Part shown: one piece after another, positions 24,890 through 37,179 of the stretch
Numbering within the stretch: position 1 is the stretch's first letter
Layout of the letters: the number at the start of each line of letters is the position of its first letter
Source of the DNA: Dallia pectoralis
Taxonomy: Eukaryota; Chordata; Actinopteri; Esociformes; Umbridae
Direction of reading: 5' to 3'
Assembly: GCA_029465975.1 (NCBI GenBank)
Contig: CM055730.1
Coordinates: 14,449,563-14,513,562 of the forward strand
DNA: 64,000 bases
Program-made: the position numbers and the translations under genes
Notes under the pieces: model-generated
The model's input: the letters and a program-made list of their open reading frames with translations, nothing else
What the model was told of the DNA's origin: nothing
Databases searched by the model: none

Positions 24890-25350
24890 CGCCAGACCAA
24901 ATTAGCCGGCTAATCTGCTGTTTGGTGACATGCATGCAGCGGTTAAATCACCAGATTGCCAACGCTGCGACCTCAATCACCATTCCGACTTGAAAATAGC
25001 TCCGCCTTCAGCCCACCTAGGCTAACAGGAAACCATTACGGCTGCCGGGCAATTACGATTTCCGTCCATCCGCACGATTCTCTATTTTAGTCGAATCTAT
25101 TTAAGTGCATTTTCTGTGCGAGGTTAAAATCTGAATCCCGTCCCCTTCTCCGATCTTGAATGAGGGAGGGCTTTCTGGCCGACTTGAGAGCACAATTTAC
25201 GACTGATTTAATTTGGCCTTCGCAAACATTTCTAATGACATTACTCCCGGTGCATACACTGACTGCCTCTCCCTCTTATTCCATTACCTCCTAAATCGGG
25301 TTTAAAGACCATATTGATGCTGGATGCTATTATGGGTGATTATCAAAACA
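24890..25350. other. Candidate conserved non-coding element
   Basis: The segment is unique and non-repetitive with intact CpGs (for example CCGTCCATCCGCACGATTC near 25063) and ATTA/AATTACG words, next to AT-rich flanks. It has no frame and no transposon feature. The look is that of a vertebrate enhancer-type element; conservation is not testable here. Confidence 0.22.
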
Positions 25351-26242
25351 ACAGACAATGGGGCAAAGTGTTTACTAACTGGTTTAGCGGTAATTCCACG
25401 TAACTACAACAGATGGGAATGCTACAAATTATATACGAAGCTTTCCAATGCCGCATTGTGTTCTCGCTCTCTCAGTCCACCGATGTGATGAAATACAGTT
25501 TCTCTATTTCGCCCGATTTTACCAGAACCAACCGTGTTACGGTTGAAAAATCGCTGTGGCTTTGTGTGAATACACGGACAAGAGACAAAGCGACAGAATG
25601 ATTGTGTTTAGCCCGGTATCTGAAGTCGTGTGTTTTTCCGGCGATGCAACCCAGAAATTCTAGTCAATGTAATGTCGATGGCTCCTGGCTACGATGTTCG
25701 TGCGCTATGGCAAAATGAAGAGTGTTGTTAAACGCTGATTGAGAAGATTGACTCAGACAAATTGCTCCCGACCATCTGCATACATGGTTACAGCTGTCTG
25801 CCACAGTGGTCACGGCAATAATTGTGTTATTAACCCAGTAACCCACTCCAACTGTGAGTAATTGCTCAGGGACACGATGGGACTCTAACCCCAGCTTATA
25901 CAACTCCTTGATACTCCCCAGTTATCGGTCTCTGTCAACGCAGCAGAGCGGTCAGATGGGTACGTTCACAAAGGTTTTAAGTATTTTTGTCTGCATTTAT
26001 AGACATTGACTTTCGGCAGCAGGGAATGATTTAGAAAATATACTATGGAATGCCATTTTAAACATGGTTTTGTGAAAAATCTAAAACATCTCATCCTCAA
26101 AACAGAGGTTGAGTCAGTCCTGTCTAATCCATACAATCAAGGAATCAAAGAAAAATTACACAATGCCTTCGTTTGCATGATCCACAAAGCTGCAAAATGA
26201 TGATTTGCAAATTGTCTCCCCATATTTTCTCTTTGTGAAGCC

Positions 26243-26348
26243 AGAACACCTCCCCCTCACACACCTCCCTCCAATCCCCACACTGGAGAGACTTCAGAAC
26301 ACCTCCCCCTCACACACCTCCCTCCAATCCCCACACTGGAGAGACTTC
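26243..26348. repeat. 53-bp direct tandem duplication
   Basis: Two head-to-tail copies (26243-26295 and 26296-26348), each starting AGAACACCTCCCCCTCACAC and ending GGAGAGACTTC, appear identical. This is a recent slippage or replication duplication, C-rich on the plus strand. Confidence 0.92.
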
Positions 26349-26394
26349 TTTTCAGAGGGTGCTCTTCAGAACCAGGGTAGAGAGTGAAATGGAA

Positions 26395-27235
26395 TATCAA
26401 CATAGGTGAATAGAGGCCCAATATCAGCAGCCAACAGTCCTGTGTTCCAATGGCATAATATGGAGGCTGATCCAAGTTAGGATTTTAAAAGGGGAATATA
26501 TCACTAGAAAACCTTTTCGGAATTATGTTAGTACAGCAGAAAATACTTGTGCTGATCTAAGAAGCAATAAGAATGACCTTATGTTGACTAGTTTGGTATC
26601 AGCAGGAATAGTAAAAAAAAGAAGTTTGGATCACAAAAGGAGACATTCATAAGGTGCAGACCAAATAAAAAGATGACAGAGTGCTTGACGCCATCTGTCA
26701 AGCATGGTGAAGACAATGTGATGGTCTGGGGGTGCTTTGGTGCTGGTAAAGTGGGAGATGTGTACAGGGCAAAAGGAATCTTCTGGAAGGAAGGCTATTA
26801 CACCAATTAGCAATGACATGCCGTACCCTATGGACGCTCTTAATTTAAACTATTCAGGGAAAAAACAGACAACTTGTATTATGTCTATAGTGGAGTGGCC
26901 AGGACCGTCACTCTATCTCAAACCAATTGAGCTGTTGTGGCAAGCAGTGCCCATCAAGACAATCCAACGTGGGGGTGGTGCTTCAGAAAAAAGGGTGGTG
27001 GAGGGTGAAAGCTCATCAGGCAAATAGACAACTAGAATGCCAAAGGTGTAATTGCTGAACATGGAGGATATTATTACAAAAGGAAAGTTGAAAGTCCAAA
27101 GCAATTATTATTTCAATTAAAAATCATTATTTAAACCTCGTCTCGACTATATTTCCTATTCAAACTCAATTGATGTATATTTTCATGTAAACAAGAACAT
27201 TTCGAAATGACCCCAAACTTTTATACGGTAGTGTC
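26395..27235 (+). mobile_element. Tc1-type transposon relic, internally deleted
   Basis: The sequence includes transposase piece VMVWGCFGAGKVGDVY (about 26720-26765) and, later in a different frame, EWPGPSLYLKPIELLW (about 26893-26940), the region of the last catalytic Glu. The part normally between them, with the second Asp, is missing. The right end at 27208-27235 carries GACCCCAAACTTTTATACGG then TAGTG, the inverted form of the CACTACCGT terminus seen at 2756. The left terminus is absent. It is a dead element. Confidence 0.78.
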
Positions 27236-27369
27236 TATTTCAGTGTGTGTTCAGTTGTTTGTGTTCTGGGAACTGGGTGCAGAGGGTAAAGGTTGTGTGT
27301 GTTGCCGTAGGTTCAACGCAGCCTCCTACATCCTCTTAGTGATAGATATGTTAATGCCCTCCATTCAGT

Positions 27370-27800
27370 ACACTTCACTCCCTTTATGCTCTCCAATTAA
27401 AGCAAACACCAGTGAAACTGTAATTAAGCTGTGTCCCGGCAAAAGACTGCCTGCTGCTTTTAATGAAGCCCTATTGATTTTCTCTTTATTTGGCATCGGC
27501 CACCCGATAACATTCATGGACCTGAAACAAATGGACGTTAAAAGGGCAGCTCTCGCCAATCAGGGTCGCCTCTGTACCTCGCTGTCTAATAATAAATAAA
27601 TGAAACGGACAACTCCCCTTACCGGATACACCATAAGGAAACAATAGGTTTGTTTGAGAGCGAGGAGAGTAAAAGAGAGAGAGAGCGAGAGCCCACTGCC
27701 TGTGTGTTTTAATTATAGAATTGTCCAAAGATGCATTATCCATACCCCAGCTGGTCTGTAATTATAATGTGTAATTGCCTTTGTATAATTGGCCGAGTAC
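27370..27800. other. Candidate conserved non-coding element
   Basis: A 430-bp block with many AATTA/TAATTA words (for example TGTAATTAAGC near 27420, TTTTAATTATAG near 27708 and CTGTAATTATAATGTG near 27756), a CCAAT word and TTTAATGAAGC. A GAGA-rich purine run lies at 27673-27692. The 130-codon frame at 27207-27599 crosses the first half but has no recognisable protein. The pattern fits a homeodomain-regulated enhancer. Confidence 0.33.
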
Positions 27801-27899
27801 CTCCCTGTACAAATGTGCCGCGGAAGGAACATAGAACAAAAAGTGATAGTGAAGTTACACAACACGAGTGCAAAACAAAGTATTTTAATTGTTTCACTC

Positions 27900-28160
27900 C
27901 GAAACAGAGATGACCTTGTCTAATCAATACGGCACAATTGGAAAAAGTGGGGAAGCCAATTAGTCACATTGAGCTATCGCCGAAAGGGAAAAGTGGTTCC
28001 ATCGGGCTCCTAATGTGAGCACGATTAGCGCTAAATGTTTGAAACGGTTTAGTGAAGCAGTGGGATCCAGTCAAGTTGGCAATTGATGGGAAACGGTCAT
28101 GCTGAGTTTGCAGCAACAACCAAAGTAGCGCCATTGGATTATCTGTGTTGAATCGAAACA
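27900..28160. other. Candidate conserved non-coding element
   Basis: Unique sequence with GCCAATTAGTC, GATTAGCGCTAAAT and CAATTGATGG words and no repeat or frame, about 100 bp right of the previous candidate. The inverted GATTAGCGCTAA word is a pseudo-palindrome that could bind a paired factor. Inference only. Confidence 0.25.
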
Positions 28161-28264
28161 TCTACTTTAACACCTGGACGTTTGTTGTAGCCTGCACTCC
28201 CCCACTCGTCATGTGTACATTGCTAACAGACTGGACATACTCTCTTTACATAGCTTTCCCTCAT

Positions 28265-28337
28265 TTTCATTATCTCTTTATATCATATATATAATATATA
28301 TCATATCATATCATATATATATATATATATATATATA
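28265..28337. repeat. AT-rich simple repeat
   Basis: TATATCATATATATAATATA-type sequence ends in an (AT)n run at about 28312-28337. It is able to form hairpins. Confidence 0.9.
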
Positions 28338-28349
28338 AGAAAATAACCC

Positions 28350-28620
28350 CATACCCGTTGTAATATATAGTGATGGATCTTTGAGGTTATGTGCTTATTT
28401 TGCCTCCACTGACATAGGGGAAATAAACCTTACCCAGTACCAGGACATTTTAGCCCAGAACGTGGTTGCTTCGAACAAGAGCCTGACACATCTGGATCTT
28501 CTAGTAAGGCAATTGCCCCAAGCAGGTGTGGGGACAATTGAAGATCAATAAGTGTTTCCTCCAAGCACATTTGACAGACTACACAGGGAAGGTATCGCTG
28601 TCATACAGGTGAGAGAACAC
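28350..28620 (+). mobile_element. Probable Tc1-type relic
   Basis: The segment GGAAATAAACCTTACCCAGT followed by ACCAGGACATTTTAGCCCAG and later GGATCTTCTAGTAAGGCAAT resembles the 3' coding and catalytic-Asp region of a fish Tc1 transposase. Stop codons and indels break it everywhere. No termini were found. Confidence 0.45.
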
Positions 28621-29044
28621 ATTCAACCACAACTGAGTATGATAGGATTACTAGAATCGAGGTTATTCGCCAAGTCTGACCACGAGCTGCAGCGTTAGAA
28701 CACACATTTTAAAATGTACACAAAACATTGGAAACAGAGCAAAACACACAACACGAACTGTCAAGAGACCCTGCCTATTTGGCGTAAGTACTGGGTAAAT
28801 ATAGAATGTGTAATATGTATCTGAATAGTGCAATGAAGCAATGTCTAGATATGTGAGCAGATTGCAGAAAAAGAAAGAGCAATGCCCAGGTTCAAGTATA
28901 AAATTGTGCAAAAGTGCAACATCTAGTTATCTATTCAGTTGTGCAAACGTAGAGCAATGCCCAGCTAAAGGCAGTCTAGTGCTAGAGTCATGTTCCAATT
29001 CTCAAGTCCTGCCTCCCTCTAACTTTGGACCCACATTAGCTTGC

Positions 29045-30200
29045 CTATCGCCCTAACAGATCTACTGAGGACGCCATCTCCACTACTGTCCACTCTGCCC
29101 CGACCCATCTGGACAAAAACAACACATATGTGAGGATGCTGTTCATTGACTTCAGCTCAGCATTCAATACAGTCATCCCCTCTAAACTGGTTACCAAACT
29201 CCAATAACTTGAGATCAGCCGCTCTCGTTGCAACTGGACTCTCTAGACTTCCTTTGGAACTGGACCACCTCACCACCCCCACCCTGACCACCGGTGTCCC
29301 ACAGGGCTGTGTGCTTAGCCCACTCTTGTACACCCCCTATACAGCAGCGTATCTCTACACAGCTCTAATACCATCGTATTAGTTCACAGATGATACCACA
29401 GTAGTTGGTCTGAACAGGGACAATGACAAGGCAGCCAACAGAGAGGAGATCAAGCACCTAGTGGCTTGGTGTGCAGATAACTGCCTGACCATCTAATGCC
29501 AAGAAAACCAAAGACCTGTTTGTGGATTACAGGAAGAGAAATAGCTGTATACATGCCTAATTTCTCATTAATGAGACCACGATGGAATTTGCTATAGCTA
29601 CAAATTCCTGGGTGTCCACATCTCCAACGATCAATCCTGGTCCCTCAACACCACAACCCTGGTCAAAAAGGCACAACAGCGCCTGCACTTTTTAAGGAAG
29701 CTAAATAAGGCCCACCTATTTACTAACATCCTGGTAAACGTTTACCGCTGCACGGTCGAGAACATTCTAAACCACTGTGCCACAGTCTTGTTCAACGGTT
29801 GCTCTGCCCAGTGCATCATTGGTACCCAGCTCCCTGCCATCAAAGACATCCAGCAAAAGCGCTGTTTGCGGAGAGCGTGTGGCATTATCAGGGAACCCTC
29901 GCACCCGACCTAAAAACTGTTTGCCCACCTGCCATCAGGCAAGGGATACAGATCTATTCTCTCTCGCACCAGTAGGCTTCGGAAAAGTTTATTCCCTACT
30001 GCTGTTAACATACTGAACTCATAAGCTTTTCGGTAACTTTTCACAGAGCTACCTAATTTATTTATTGTACCCCCATTTGCTACCTCTTGCCTACTCACTG
30101 CTAATTTTTTGACTTGACCTGCCATTTGCACATACATCCTGTGGTACTCCTCTTGCTACCTCTTGCCCTGCACACTGCCAGCCTATTTATTATCGTTGCC
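29045..30200 (+). mobile_element. L2/Rex-type LINE fragment, plus strand, decayed
   Basis: The reverse-transcriptase region is recognisable: MLFIDFSSAFNTVIPSKL (about 29140-29190), LTTGVPQGCVLSPLLY (29284-29331), and FTDDTTVVGL (about 29383-29412), where the usual first residues of the FADD box are altered. The C-terminal part follows: TLVKKAQQRLHFLRKLNKA (29658-29714), VNVYRCTVENILNHCAT (29737-29787) and LPSGKGYRS (about 29930-29957). Many stops and shifts interrupt it. The right boundary is uncertain because a second fragment in opposite orientation begins within the 3' untranslated part. Confidence 0.8.
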
Positions 30201-30278
30201 TTTTGCACAATTCTTACTGTTTGTACTATCCGTTTACCACTTGCACAGATGTTCTCCGCTGGTGTTGCCCTCTGCACA

Positions 30279-30845
30279 TTAGCGCTTTGCTACATTGTTG
30301 AACTGAATACCTGCACATTTACTTATCCATGTCAAATGCAGACTCACAGCCTTGTGAAAGATGCTGTTCTTGGGGCGGGATGTTTCGGTCTTGATAGACC
30401 GTAGCCGTCTGCCAGAGGGGAGAGTTCTGAATAGTCCGTTTCCCTGATGGGAGGGGTCTGCCTCAATCTTTGCTGCCCGCCTCAGTGACCTGGCTTTGAA
30501 AAGATTGTTGAGGGACGGCAGCTTACAACCAATGGTCCGCTCTGCAGAGCAGATGATGCGTTGCAGTCTGTCTTTACCTTTGACAGTAGCTGCAGCGTAC
30601 CAGATAGTGATGCAGGAGGTCAGGATGCACTTAATGATGACTGTGTAGGTATTAATCATCGTGGACGTTGGCAGTCTGTACCTTCTGAGCTGCCGCAGGC
30701 AGTACTGCCTTTGTTGTGCTTTCTTAGTGAGACAGGTGATGTTTAGCTCACACTTGGTGGTGTTGCCCAGGATGCGAAAGGTCTCCACCATGTTGACGGG
30801 GGAGCCCTCCAGGGCAAAGGTCTGCCGGGCTTCCCCTAAAGCCAA
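30279..30845 (-). mobile_element. L2/Rex-type LINE fragment, minus strand
   Basis: A 188-codon frame on the minus strand is open. It contains LTKKAQQRQYCLRQLRRY, IIKCILTSCITIWY, LQRIICSAERTIGCKLPSL and LPSGRRLRSIKTETSRPKNS, the C-terminal end of an L2-clade reverse transcriptase (thumb and tail). It lies tail to tail with the plus-strand fragment at 29045. It lacks the catalytic core, so it is only a 3' piece despite the open frame. Confidence 0.8.
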
Positions 30846-33660
30846 CTCTCATCCTCACGTATAAAGAGAAGAATCTAAATCAAATCTATATTCCCTTCTG
30901 GAGTAATGTTGGTTGACCTGAGACATTGAAAGGGAGATGCAACATGCTGTTCCTCACCCCAATGCAAAGGCAAGCATGTCAATGTAGAGGGAGAACAATA
31001 GAACATATCTACAAATGGAACAACAAATTTCTAGCATCATGAGAACAGCTTGGGGAAGTTTAAGTAGCTGTTGCTGGATACAGAGAAGTTTAAAGCAAAA
31101 ATGAAATGTATATGACTACAATCTTTATCCTTGTTCCTTATCTGTAATAAGGTTTCATTGAAAGTGAATGAAGGGGAAAATATAATATATAGAATAGTTT
31201 ATTGTTTTGTTTCGTGTCAACTGAATTACGCAAGAAATTGTAAAAAGAGATTTAGTTTGAACAAATCTGGATACATGAAGTCATCCTAGTGGCATCAGCA
31301 GTAAACACACAAAAGAGTACATGCCAGAAAATATTTGTATCATATTAAGGATGAGAATGTGGTAAAGGTAGTGAAAAGAAAGACGTGACACCAACTAGCA
31401 TCCCCTGCCAGTCTAAAGGGTATCTAAATGCCTAATCAACAAACAGTTAACCCATTATCTTGAGTTCCACAGTAATTTGTCTACGGTGCAAGCAGGCTTT
31501 AGAGCTGGTCCTCAGTTAATCAAAGCCTTCTTGAACCTGCCGTTCCCCAAAGGCATTCTTTTCCTGAATGAGTATTTCAACACCTGTGAAATGTCACATA
31601 CGTAGCCGCAGGAAGATGTTGAAGAACGGATGCTAAGCGGGGACAGGGGGGACTGGGCAGGGAAGGTTGAGGGGCCTATGAGGGTTGAGGAGAGTTGAGG
31701 GGCCTGGGAGGGTTGAGGGAACTGCGAGAGTTGAGGGAACTGCGAGAGTTGAGGGGCATGTCAGGGTTGAGGGGGTTGAGAGGATTTAGGGGACTGGGAT
31801 GGGTGAGTGGACTGGGGGGGGTTGAGCAGAAAGGGTTTGAGGGGCCTGGGAGGGTTGAGGAGCCTGGGGGGGTTGAGTGGCCTGGGAGGGTTGAGGGGAC
31901 TGGGATTACGGGGACTGGGAGGGTAGAGTGGACTGGGAGGGTTGATGGGGTTGAGATGATTGAGGGGACTGGGAGGGTTGAGGGGGCTGAGGGTAATGAT
32001 TGAGTCTGTTTATTTTATTTATTTTGCTATATTTAGACATCCCCAGACATTTTATCCCGCTAAATTTCGAATAAACTACATAAAAACTTTAAAAAGGTCA
32101 AGATTAACTACACATTTCTCATTATACTATTGAGAAAACGCTAAATGGGGATCACATCCAAATAGAAGCACATTTGTCCAAAAGCAGCAGGCTTCTTGCT
32201 CGTGTTTCCAATTTATGAAATGTGCTAACAAATTAGCCCAAGCAAATATTACCTTCTAATGGATTAATAGCCAGATTTGATAAAAGCTGTTATGAAGCGT
32301 CAACCGACTACAATGAAAAACTGTGAGGTCGAGGAAAAGCGGACTCAAAGTACCAAGCTTAATGGTTTTCATCATCGGGGGAAAAGGGTAATTCAAACAA
32401 GTATATTGTGCTCTTATAGAGCAGGTTTTGTCCCCCGACTGAATAAAAGGAATAATAAAAGAAGAGAAATGTATAAAAGCCTAGAGCCGATCTGGCATCA
32501 TGTCTACAAAAGCAATGACTCTCCCTCCTCCCACCTCCCTCCATCTCCCCACTCGTCTCTCCTCATTCTGGTATAATTAGACAAATTAAAAGCATTAAGT
32601 AGTTAGTGTAACTGTTGTCCCGGACCCTCGGTTTCTCACAATACCGCGCCCATGCTTGGCTTGAGCTTTGGCCAGCGACAAGGATGTCAGAGGTAAATAA
32701 AATGAACACGCTTTGAATGGAAACCTCATCGGGCCGAAATGAAATGCATCTCCAATTACAAAAGCCTCATGATGTTTTTTTCCCTTCCTCCATCCCTCCG
32801 TTTTCTATCTGTCTGTTTTTCTCGCTTGCTCTCCCCCCCGCCCCCTCTCCCTCTTTTCATCTGCACTAATAGATCTTCTGATAAATTAACAGCATTTTAG
32901 TTTGCAGCTCCGGTCCCCATTAATCTATACAGGGAAATGTGTAGTCAAGTTACACTAGAGAGAACTCAACTGGTGCATTTTAGCCTTGCAATTAGACCCC
33001 ATTAGGCTTGGCTCTAATGAGACGACTGGGATGTCGAGATTTCAAGTGCTGGCTGGTGACGGTGTTGCGTTTCTTCGAGATGCATCTCGGCCGTCTTGGT
33101 AGGAGTCACACTTTTATGTTCAGCGCAGTTCGCGAAACACTGTAATGACTTTCAGCTGACCCCGGTTCATTTGCAAAGAGAGATGTAACGACATAGAGAA
33201 AAAGAAAGAAAGTGAGGCAACGTTGGGCAGAAACTCGGAGAGCAGAATAAAGAAATGCAAAGACGAGAACGTAACAGAGAAAGAGAGAGTAGTGAAAGCA
33301 TTAGTTATTGGGTGAAGTATATGTAGTGTAAACCTGAAACCCCCAATCCTTGCAGAATCAAATTGATCTGCTTGAGGTGTCACATTTAATTGTTAGCCAA
33401 CAGACAGACATGACATCTTACCTCCGCTGCATTTCTCCCCGGCCACATTAGCCAACCACACGGTCAAATTCACAGACTGGAGGCAGACAGTCTAGAAGGC
33501 GCTGTCTGCCTGCAGTGCCCTCACAGCTTGCTATCCTGACTCATCACTGCTCGATTGGCCACGCAAATGTGAAAAGGTCAAACAAAATCCAAAATGCGTA
33601 GCAATTAAACATTCACTTTTCACGTAAATCTAAAAGAACGTTTGAAAGTATTTGAATTCA
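30846..33660. other. Non-coding stretch with a G-rich minisatellite
   Basis: No gene recognised. It contains the G-rich array at 31665-31996. 32280-33100 is unique sequence with ATTA words and pyrimidine-rich patches (32520-32570 and 32785-32860). 33170-33300 is purine-rich. Confidence 0.5.
31665..31996. repeat. G-rich minisatellite, about 18-bp units
   Basis: Degenerate units of the type GGGTTGAGGGGACTGGGA run for about 330 bp, with variants GGAACTGCGAGAGTTGAG and GGGGCATGTCAGG. The plus strand has many GGG/GGGG runs close together, so it is a candidate for quadruplex formation. The 102-codon frame through it (GLGGLRELREL...) is a repeat artefact. Confidence 0.88.
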
Positions 33661-33689
33661 TGAAACATTGTCAATTATTTTCCAGTACT

Positions 33690-34790
33690 ATATTTTTTGT
33701 TATATATATTTTTATATGCAGCCAACAATTTAAAATGTAGATTGTATTGGTGTAACTGAGTCAGGCTTCTAGGCCTTCTTGCTCGCACACACTTCATCAG
33801 TTCTGCCCACAAATTCTCTACAGGATTTGGGTGTTGGCCACTCCAAAATCTTGAAATTGTTGTCCGTAAGCCATTTTTCTTTTTTTTTAACTTTGGAAGT
33901 ATGCTTGGGGCCGTTGTCCATTTGGATAACCAATTTGTGGCCAAGCTTTAACTTCCTGACTGATGTCTTGAGACTTTTAATTTATATATTTATATAATTT
34001 TCTCTCATAATGTCATCTATTTTGTGAAGTAGACCAGTTCTTCTTGTAGCAAAGCACCCCCACAACATGATTCCGCTACCCCATGCGTCAAGCTTCGGAT
34101 GGTATTCTTTGGCCGGCAAGCCTGCATTGTTTTCCTACAAACATAACGATGGTCAATATGGTCAAACAGTTCTATTGGACATTTCTCCAAACAGAGGACA
34201 TTTCTCCAAACAGTATGATTTTTGTCATCATGTGCAGTTGTAAACTGTAGTCAGGCTTTTTTGCAGCAGTGGATTCTTCCTTGATTCCTTCCTTCTTCCT
34301 TGTCAATATAAAGTACGACTTGTTTTACTGAAAATTTGTTTGCTACTAAATAAAAAAGGTACTTTTGTACCTGTTTCCTCCAGCATATTCACAAGGTCCT
34401 TTGTCGTTGTTATGTGGTTGATTTGCACTTTTCATACCAAAGTACATTCATCTCTAAGAGGGAGAACATATTTTCTTCCTGAGCGGTATGATGGTTGCGT
34501 GGTCCCAAGGTGTTTAGAGTTGTGTACAGAAGTTGCTAAAGATGAATGTGCTACCTTCAGGCTTTTGGAAATTGATCAGAGGGTGCAAACCAGACTTGTG
34601 GAGGTCTTTAATAATTTTTCTGACGTCTTGGCTATATATTTTTTTTTATCGTGATGTCAAGCAAAGATGCATCAAGATTTAAGGTAGGCCTTGAAATACA
34701 TCCCCAGGTATACCTCCAATTGACTCAAATGACGTCAACTAGTCTGTCAGAAGCTTCGAAAGCCATACCTCCAAAATTACCTACTCATCA
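33690..34790 (-). mobile_element. Sleeping-Beauty-like Tc1 relic, minus strand
   Basis: On the minus strand a frame encodes NPVENLWAEL and VRARRPRSLTQLHQ (about 33735-33830), the end of a Tc1 transposase including its last catalytic Glu. Further sections with the same order as fish Tc1 genes follow: CATAACGATGGTCA near 34141, ACATTTCTCCAAACAG near 34198, TTTGTACCTGTTTCCTCC near 34364 and CTTCCTGAGCGGTATGATG near 34474 (plus-strand reading). Numerous stops and indels are present and I found no terminal repeats, so it is a dead copy without ends. Confidence 0.8.
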
Positions 34791-36239
34791 GGCCTTCTTT
34801 GCCCTGTAATGGCAAGGCACTGTACTTCAGCATGAGACTTAATCAAAAAGAGCAGTGCTGTAAACATATGAGTCAGCGGGAGACAGGTGAAGTTGAGACA
34901 GAGGTCAAGCGTGGTCTCTGGCTGGGAACGGCGCATGTCCCAGCAGTTACCAATGAATATTCACCATATTCTTCTACTGAGAGAGACTGGTGTAGCGGTA
35001 GCGCATATTAAAATCAGATGAGCGTCGGCACGCCGTTGGCCCGTGTTGAACAGAAGCCGCGGCCGACCGTTCAATCGGTTAGCGGCGCAGTCATTGGGTG
35101 TGAGTGGAGATTTTTCATGTCTCTGTCTGTTTACAAGGGAGCAAATCAAAGACGCATCTCATTTCAGAGGCTCTAAAAGTGCGCCTGGGGAAGTGTCGGG
35201 TGTCTCTACTACAACCGAACCACCCGCAGCATCTGCTACCTACAGACTACCAGCCCCATGTACATTTACAAATGAACATAGCAAACAAGCTGCATAATTA
35301 AGTGCTTAGCATTTTAGTTTTTTTAATGAAATCTTTCAAACATATACAGGTTTCTGTGAGGAGACAAGCCGGATCAAACATCTCTTGGGCATTGCAACTG
35401 AGATTTCCTGTCGTAATTTGCTTGTTTTTAAGGCTACGTGTGCAGATGTCTTGTTCTGAGGCATCTTATGGGAGACTTATAGCTTCAGATGCAGTTGAAT
35501 ATGTGCTAATGGTTGGTGTGTGAATAGTCATGCCTGTAAGGTTCATGTGTTTGTATCAATACCAAAAGTTATTATATAGGGGGAAACGTGTATTTATTTA
35601 AAGTGCTTGTTATTGATGCTTGTTATTGACTTGTGAAATATTATCACTTTGTATCTACACAAACACATACTATATCAGTAAAAAGAGGTATTTTGATTTG
35701 TATAGGTCAATAATGAATATAATTACACCGGTTTATTTGCCCAAGATATTTGACCTGTAATGTTGGAGGTACATTGTAAAATGTTAATCAATGAGTTATC
35801 AGGGATGGTTTTGAGATGAGACAGGACAATGCTGCAACGTAACAACCGCTTGTTTACATAAACTGTAAACAAAGATCAATACGACATAATAAAATAATGT
35901 TGTGTGTATCGCTAAATGTTCAACAGTTATGTAAACAAACTTTTTACATAAATAGAATAGTGCCTTGGTGAAATGACTGCAAGAGTGTGTTGGTAGGTAT
36001 CAGAGTGTTTTAGTATTTTAGTACTAAACAGCAAAAACGGCAGTCTTAGCAGCCTTTTTGTGGAATTCCTTCTGAATTTTATTTGCAGCCAATGTCCCTG
36101 ACACCACACATTCCCAGACGGAGTCCCAAAAATGAAACAAATGAAACAACACACATTTGTTTGACATTTACTTTGGTGCACACGGCTCGTCCATTACACA
36201 AATGGCTGTATCAACCTTTGGGTACATTTTTCACATCTG

Positions 36240-36500
36240 ATTTGGTTTCCTGAACTATTAATGAGTGCATTTTATTATATGGCTTGGATTTTATGCAGGA
36301 GAAAATCACACAAAAATCAATGTCCACTTCTTCCGTGCAATATTTGGTTTCTTGTGCCGTATTTGTTTCCTTAGTGGCTGCGAATAAAGCCCATCTAATC
36401 GAAACATCAATTCATTATCTGAAAGTGCTCGTAAAAAAGCACCACTTTTTTCCAGGAATTTCACAGCCTCTTATCTGTTGTGTAGTGTTCGAGTAGCGTG
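36240..36500. other. Candidate conserved non-coding element
   Basis: Unique sequence with CTATTAATGAG, TTTTATGC and CATCTAATCG words and balanced composition, no repeat features. A 70-codon frame crosses it but has no recognised motif. Enhancer-like by appearance only. Confidence 0.22.
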
Positions 36501-37179
36501 AAATAAAATACTTTATTGTGCTTTCGGGCGCTTTAAGTCATCAAGGCGTTCGTTTCTGTAAGTGAAGGAGTGATTTACGACAGACGATCGGGCAGACGTG
36601 AGCGCTGACTGGATAGGACAGACGCGGTCCAGCCAAGGCGTCTGGGGCATACATCTCCCGACATCCATCCTTCCTGGGTCACGTTTCTGTCTCAAAGACG
36701 CCAGGCTGGGTTGGAAGCCCAAACTAACATAATGGAGAACCAAGAGGCCTCCATTTACTAATATTTTTTTGTAAATAACATATCATGTTTTAACACATCA
36801 AGCCCCTTGGGGTACCCAAAGAGCCCTAGGAGAGTATTGGTGATGACATTTGCAGGCATGTATTGAGCCTCCAGCATATGGAGGTCTGGGTGCCCCCAGT
36901 CCCGGCTGGAGAGGTTCTGACCAGGGAGCAGGGTGGGGTGTTTGATGCTGCTGGAAGTACACTGGTCTAGGTCCATGGGGAGCTAGCCTTCTGCTGCTGT
37001 GAGGCAAACAGGGCCCCTTTCTACCCCCCACACCCCCTCTGATTACCCCATAATGGACAACGCGTGTCCCCTGGACTCTCAGGACCTCCCAGGGGAGTCC
37101 TCCCACTCTGACCCCTATCTATCTCTACTCTTGACTTCGCGTTCTTAAAACACACTAAATAATATTTCATTTGACAGGG

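Larger units (their letters stand above)
20940..26240. other. Non-coding stretch, mostly unique
   Basis: No gene recognised. 21005-21075 is a purine-rich tract, and a C run sits at 21149-21157. 23170-23225 has three to four imperfect copies of ATTCTGTGAAATT. The 148-codon minus-strand frame at 23547-23993 is listed separately. 24890-25350 is CpG-retaining, ATTA-containing sequence listed separately. Confidence 0.5.

Noticed and set aside
27207..27599. 130-codon frame as a gene
   Set aside because: Composition follows an ATTA-rich non-coding block, begins within the Tc1 terminus, and shows no family motif.
34980..35100. tRNA-derived SINE or tRNA gene
   Set aside because: GGTAGCGCA resembles an A box, but no convincing B box (GGTTCGANNCC) at the right distance, no acceptor stem and no tail repeat.
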